Assembly (NCBI GenBank): GCA_024643345.1
Contig: JAHENB010000015.1
Coordinates: 1-64,000 of the forward strand
From: Maribacter sp.
GTDB taxonomy: Bacteria > Bacteroidota > Bacteroidia > Flavobacteriales > Flavobacteriaceae
Direction: 5' to 3'
DNA length: 64,000 bases
The position numbers and the translations under genes are program-made. The stretch's first letter is position 1; each line of letters begins with the position of its first letter. Under the pieces are notes generated by a model. That model was not told the origin of the DNA, made no database searches, and saw only the letters and a list, made by a program, of their open reading frames with translations. Positions 62,285 to 64,000 of the stretch are shown in pieces.

Positions 62285-63535
62285 TTAATCGATACCGAGA
62301 CCAACCTTGGGTGGGTTGGCAAAAGCCTGCCAATAGGCCTCGGCCTCCTCGGAACGGATCTCTCCATCAAAAACGACCATTCTGTACTTGAGCCGATATT
62401 CTTCTTTTGGTCGTATAGGCCATTCCTTGTTTCGAATCGGGCTAAATTCAAAAAGCAGATCTCCCCTACCTTCATTGGCATCTATGGGCCAAACTCGCAT
62501 GGGCTCGGGATGTTCACGATTGTTGGGATGGCTCAGAAATAAGATACCGCTCCTACCCCCACCATCGGCCGTTTCCCCACTGACGATGCACCATCGCGCC
62601 TTAGTGCCGTCTGCGGTCGAACGATCGTGGCCTTCAGAAGTCAAGACCGAGCTATTACCGCTATGCCAGCGTTCGGTAAAGCGCATCCCGATGCCACCTC
62701 CATATCGATAGGCCTCAAACAAAATTCCAGAACTGAGCGGTGTTCTGAAGGTAGTGGTATAATCGAACATATAGCGGTCTGGCCGATCTAAATTCCATAA
62801 GGTCACTTTCAGGTTTTCATGCAGGGCCAGTTGTGGCTCTTTTTCGGTTATTAAATCGATGTGCTCCTGAACCGCTTCCAGGGAGGCAAAGATATTGCCG
62901 GAAGTATGGTTGACGAAATCCTTAAAAAGCACGGTTCCCTTGCGATCTCCCAAATTCCAAAAATCAACTTGGTGTCCCTTGATCTGGGTGTGGGTCCATG
63001 GACCCCAAACGCCATAATGATGGTAATGGTCAGGCGGTTGTATTCTGCTTAAGGTATCGCCTTTAGGGGTACGCACAGGATGGATATAGCCCGACTTCCC
63101 AAATATTGAGTCGACTCCAACTGGCGGGTAGGTCATTTCGTATCTATAGGAAATCAAAGGCTTGCCCTCTAAAGAAAGTTGTAGGTCTCCATTTATTTTG
63201 GTTGCGGTAAGCCGAGGTTGATCTGTATTGAAATCTGGGATTTTTTGAATGAAATAATCAATATTCCGGTCAGTAGCTTGTGGGGCCCAATTGAACCAGA
63301 GTCGATTGCCTTCCCTTTGGAAGGGAATCTGTATTTCACCTTTTTCACTTTTTGATGTTATCGCATAGTTATTCCCGGTGAGCGAATCGATAAGCACGAA
63401 TACCGGAACGGTAACCTGTTTAGGGATTTCGGAAATTATTAGGTGCGACGATCGCTCTGGTCGACCACTACAGGCCAGAATCAAGAACAGGAATATGAAG
63501 GCTGTCTTTACGCCTATGCTTGGAAATTTTGACAA
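62285..63535 (-). CDS. DUF6807 (PmoA-like) lipoprotein
   Basis: 416 residues with a lipoprotein signal ending FLILACSGRPE. The core is the DUF6807 domain with GYIHPVRTPKGDTLSRIQPP, DHYHHYGVWGPW and ALHENLKVTLWNLDRPDRYM, plus GGGIGMRFTERW. PmoA-like proteins are found beside sugar-degradation genes in Bacteroidota and planctomycetes; the function is not set. It lies upstream of the TRAP genes on the same strand and may prepare their substrate. Confidence 0.8.
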   Translation of the reverse strand: MSKFPSIGVKTAFIFLFLILACSGRPERSSHLIISEIPKQVTVPVFVLIDSLTGNNYAITSKSEKGEIQIPFQREGNRLWFNWAPQATDRNIDYFIQKIPDFNTDQPRLTATKINGDLQLSLEGKPLISYRYEMTYPPVGVDSIFGKSGYIHPVRTPKGDTLSRIQPPDHYHHYGVWGPWTHTQIKGHQVDFWNLGDRKGTVLFKDFVNHTSGNIFASLEAVQEHIDLITEKEPQLALHENLKVTLWNLDRPDRYMFDYTTTFRTPLSSGILFEAYRYGGGIGMRFTERWHSGNSSVLTSEGHDRSTADGTKARWCIVSGETADGGGRSGILFLSHPNNREHPEPMRVWPIDANEGRGDLLFEFSPIRNKEWPIRPKEEYRLKYRMVVFDGEIRSEEAEAYWQAFANPPKVGLGID

Positions 63536-63597
63536 AATGGTCCTTGTATTGTGACCGATACAACCCGGTCAATAAAAATTACATGGTAATGTACAAT

Positions 63598-63605
63598 TAC
63601 TTTTG
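63598..63605 (+). promoter_or_regulatory. Plus-strand -7-like box between DUF6807 and the hemolysin III gene
   Basis: TACTTTTG on the plus strand with no gene behind it: the following ATG at 63639 opens only five codons (MEKKY). It may be chance or a promoter for a short RNA. Confidence 0.25.
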
Positions 63606-63690
63606 CGTTTATCGAATTTGACTTTGAAATTATCAACAATGGAAAAGAAGTATTGATGCCCTTATGAACCCCGACCAGAAAAGGTAATTC

Positions 63691-64000
63691 CTAAATCACA
63701 TCCAAATAGATAAAGAGCCAATGACAGAATGCGCCGCCCAATACAAAAAGATGCCATATAAAATGGTTGAACGGTATCTTTTTTATGGCATAGAACAGGA
63801 TACCCAAAGTATAGAAAGCACCACCAAGGAACAACAATTGAATTCCGAACGTACTGCTCTGTTGCTTTAAATATTCGAAATCCAAAATTATAAGCCATCC
63901 CATTACCAAGTAAAGCAAAAGAGATAACCATTCATATTTTCCGGTATAAAACAGTTTTAACGCGGTCCCTATGGCGGCGATTCCCCAAACAGTATAGAAA
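63691..64000 (-). CDS. Hemolysin III family (PAQR/TrhA) membrane protein, 5' end cut
   Basis: The last 103 codons are visible; the beginning lies outside the window. They include LLYLVMGWLIILDFEYLKQQ, LLFLGGAFYTLGILFYAIKK and HFIWHLFVLGGAFCHWLFIY, the end of the PAQR fold with its conserved histidine residues (HFIWH, GAFCHW). Family members are membrane proteins, possibly with ceramidase-like or lipid-related activity, and are not proven toxins. A smaller in-frame ATG exists at 63918 but is internal. Confidence 0.85.
   Translation of the reverse strand, partial: FYTVWGIAAIGTALKLFYTGKYEWLSLLLYLVMGWLIILDFEYLKQQSSTFGIQLLFLGGAFYTLGILFYAIKKIPFNHFIWHLFVLGGAFCHWLFIYLDVI

Noticed and set aside
1-64000. 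CRISPR arrays, tRNA and rRNA genes, insertion sequences and prophage genes.
   Set aside because: I looked for direct repeats with spacers, cloverleaf-like stretches, transposase motifs and phage structural genes and saw none.

Overview
The window looks like a chromosomal segment from a marine member of the Flavobacteriaceae (Bacteroidota). The evidence is the many families typical of that group: DUF368 pair next to aroE and DUF349, CCC-motif membrane proteins, DUF3810, DUF6452/DUF6048, an rsh-fur-purA block, two TonB-dependent receptors of Bacteroidota type, and promoters built on the Bacteroidota -7 box TAnnTTTG instead of a sigma70 box. I see no rRNA, tRNA, CRISPR array, transposase or phage gene. 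Coding density is high and both strands are used.

Layout. 1-7.8 kb: a truncated TonB-dependent receptor behind a two-component system, a decayed DUF1003 fragment, a CBS-domain protein, a PepD-type dipeptidase and a divergent DUF3810 protein. 7.8-11.6 kb: a minus-strand molybdenum-cofactor operon (moaD, moaE, moaC, mobA, ThiF-rhodanese moeB, TSUP exporter and a possible 43-residue ORF). 11.6-18.7 kb: a lipoprotein, an RNA methyltransferase, a CAAX-type protease, then the (p)ppGpp synthetase/hydrolase, a Fur-family regulator and purA. 19-24.8 kb: a sugar cluster of a GH109-like enzyme, a DUF1080 lipoprotein, two more Gfo/Idh/MocA oxidoreductases and a TIM-barrel isomerase, mostly with Tat-type leaders. 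It resembles the oxidative '3-keto' route of glycoside breakdown. 24.8-34.6 kb: an OstA-like protein, an aminotransferase, a TPR protein, two DUF368 undecaprenyl-phosphate translocase candidates, aroE and a DUF349 protein.

34.6-41 kb: an M81/MlrC lipoprotein, a CPBP protease, a fourth Gfo/Idh/MocA protein and an SLC12-like transporter. 41-48.5 kb: RNase Y, a likely 6S RNA, ZapA and a coiled-coil partner on the minus strand; divergent from these are an M23 peptidase, a TonB-dependent receptor and a secreted protein. 48.5-59.4 kb: cysteine desulfurase, lipoproteins, an Smr protein, DUF2752 plus two CCC-motif proteins, ornithine aminotransferase, RlmD, DUF6452/DUF6048, a THUMP methyltransferase, a ZIP transporter and DUF4268. 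59.4-64 kb: a TRAP transporter (dctM, dctQ, dctP), a DUF6807/PmoA lipoprotein and the C-terminal end of a hemolysin III family protein.

Most of the window is housekeeping. The accessory parts are the sugar cluster at 19-24.8 kb with its relative at 37 kb, the TRAP/DUF6807 unit at the right end, and the two-component/receptor unit at the left end. Several genes have the -7 box only 4-8 bases before the start codon, which suggests leaderless or nearly leaderless mRNAs. I found no clear evidence of a wholly new system. The best leads are the sugar cluster, the cysteine-rich insert in ornithine aminotransferase, the 6S RNA candidate and the small ORF in the molybdenum-cofactor operon.
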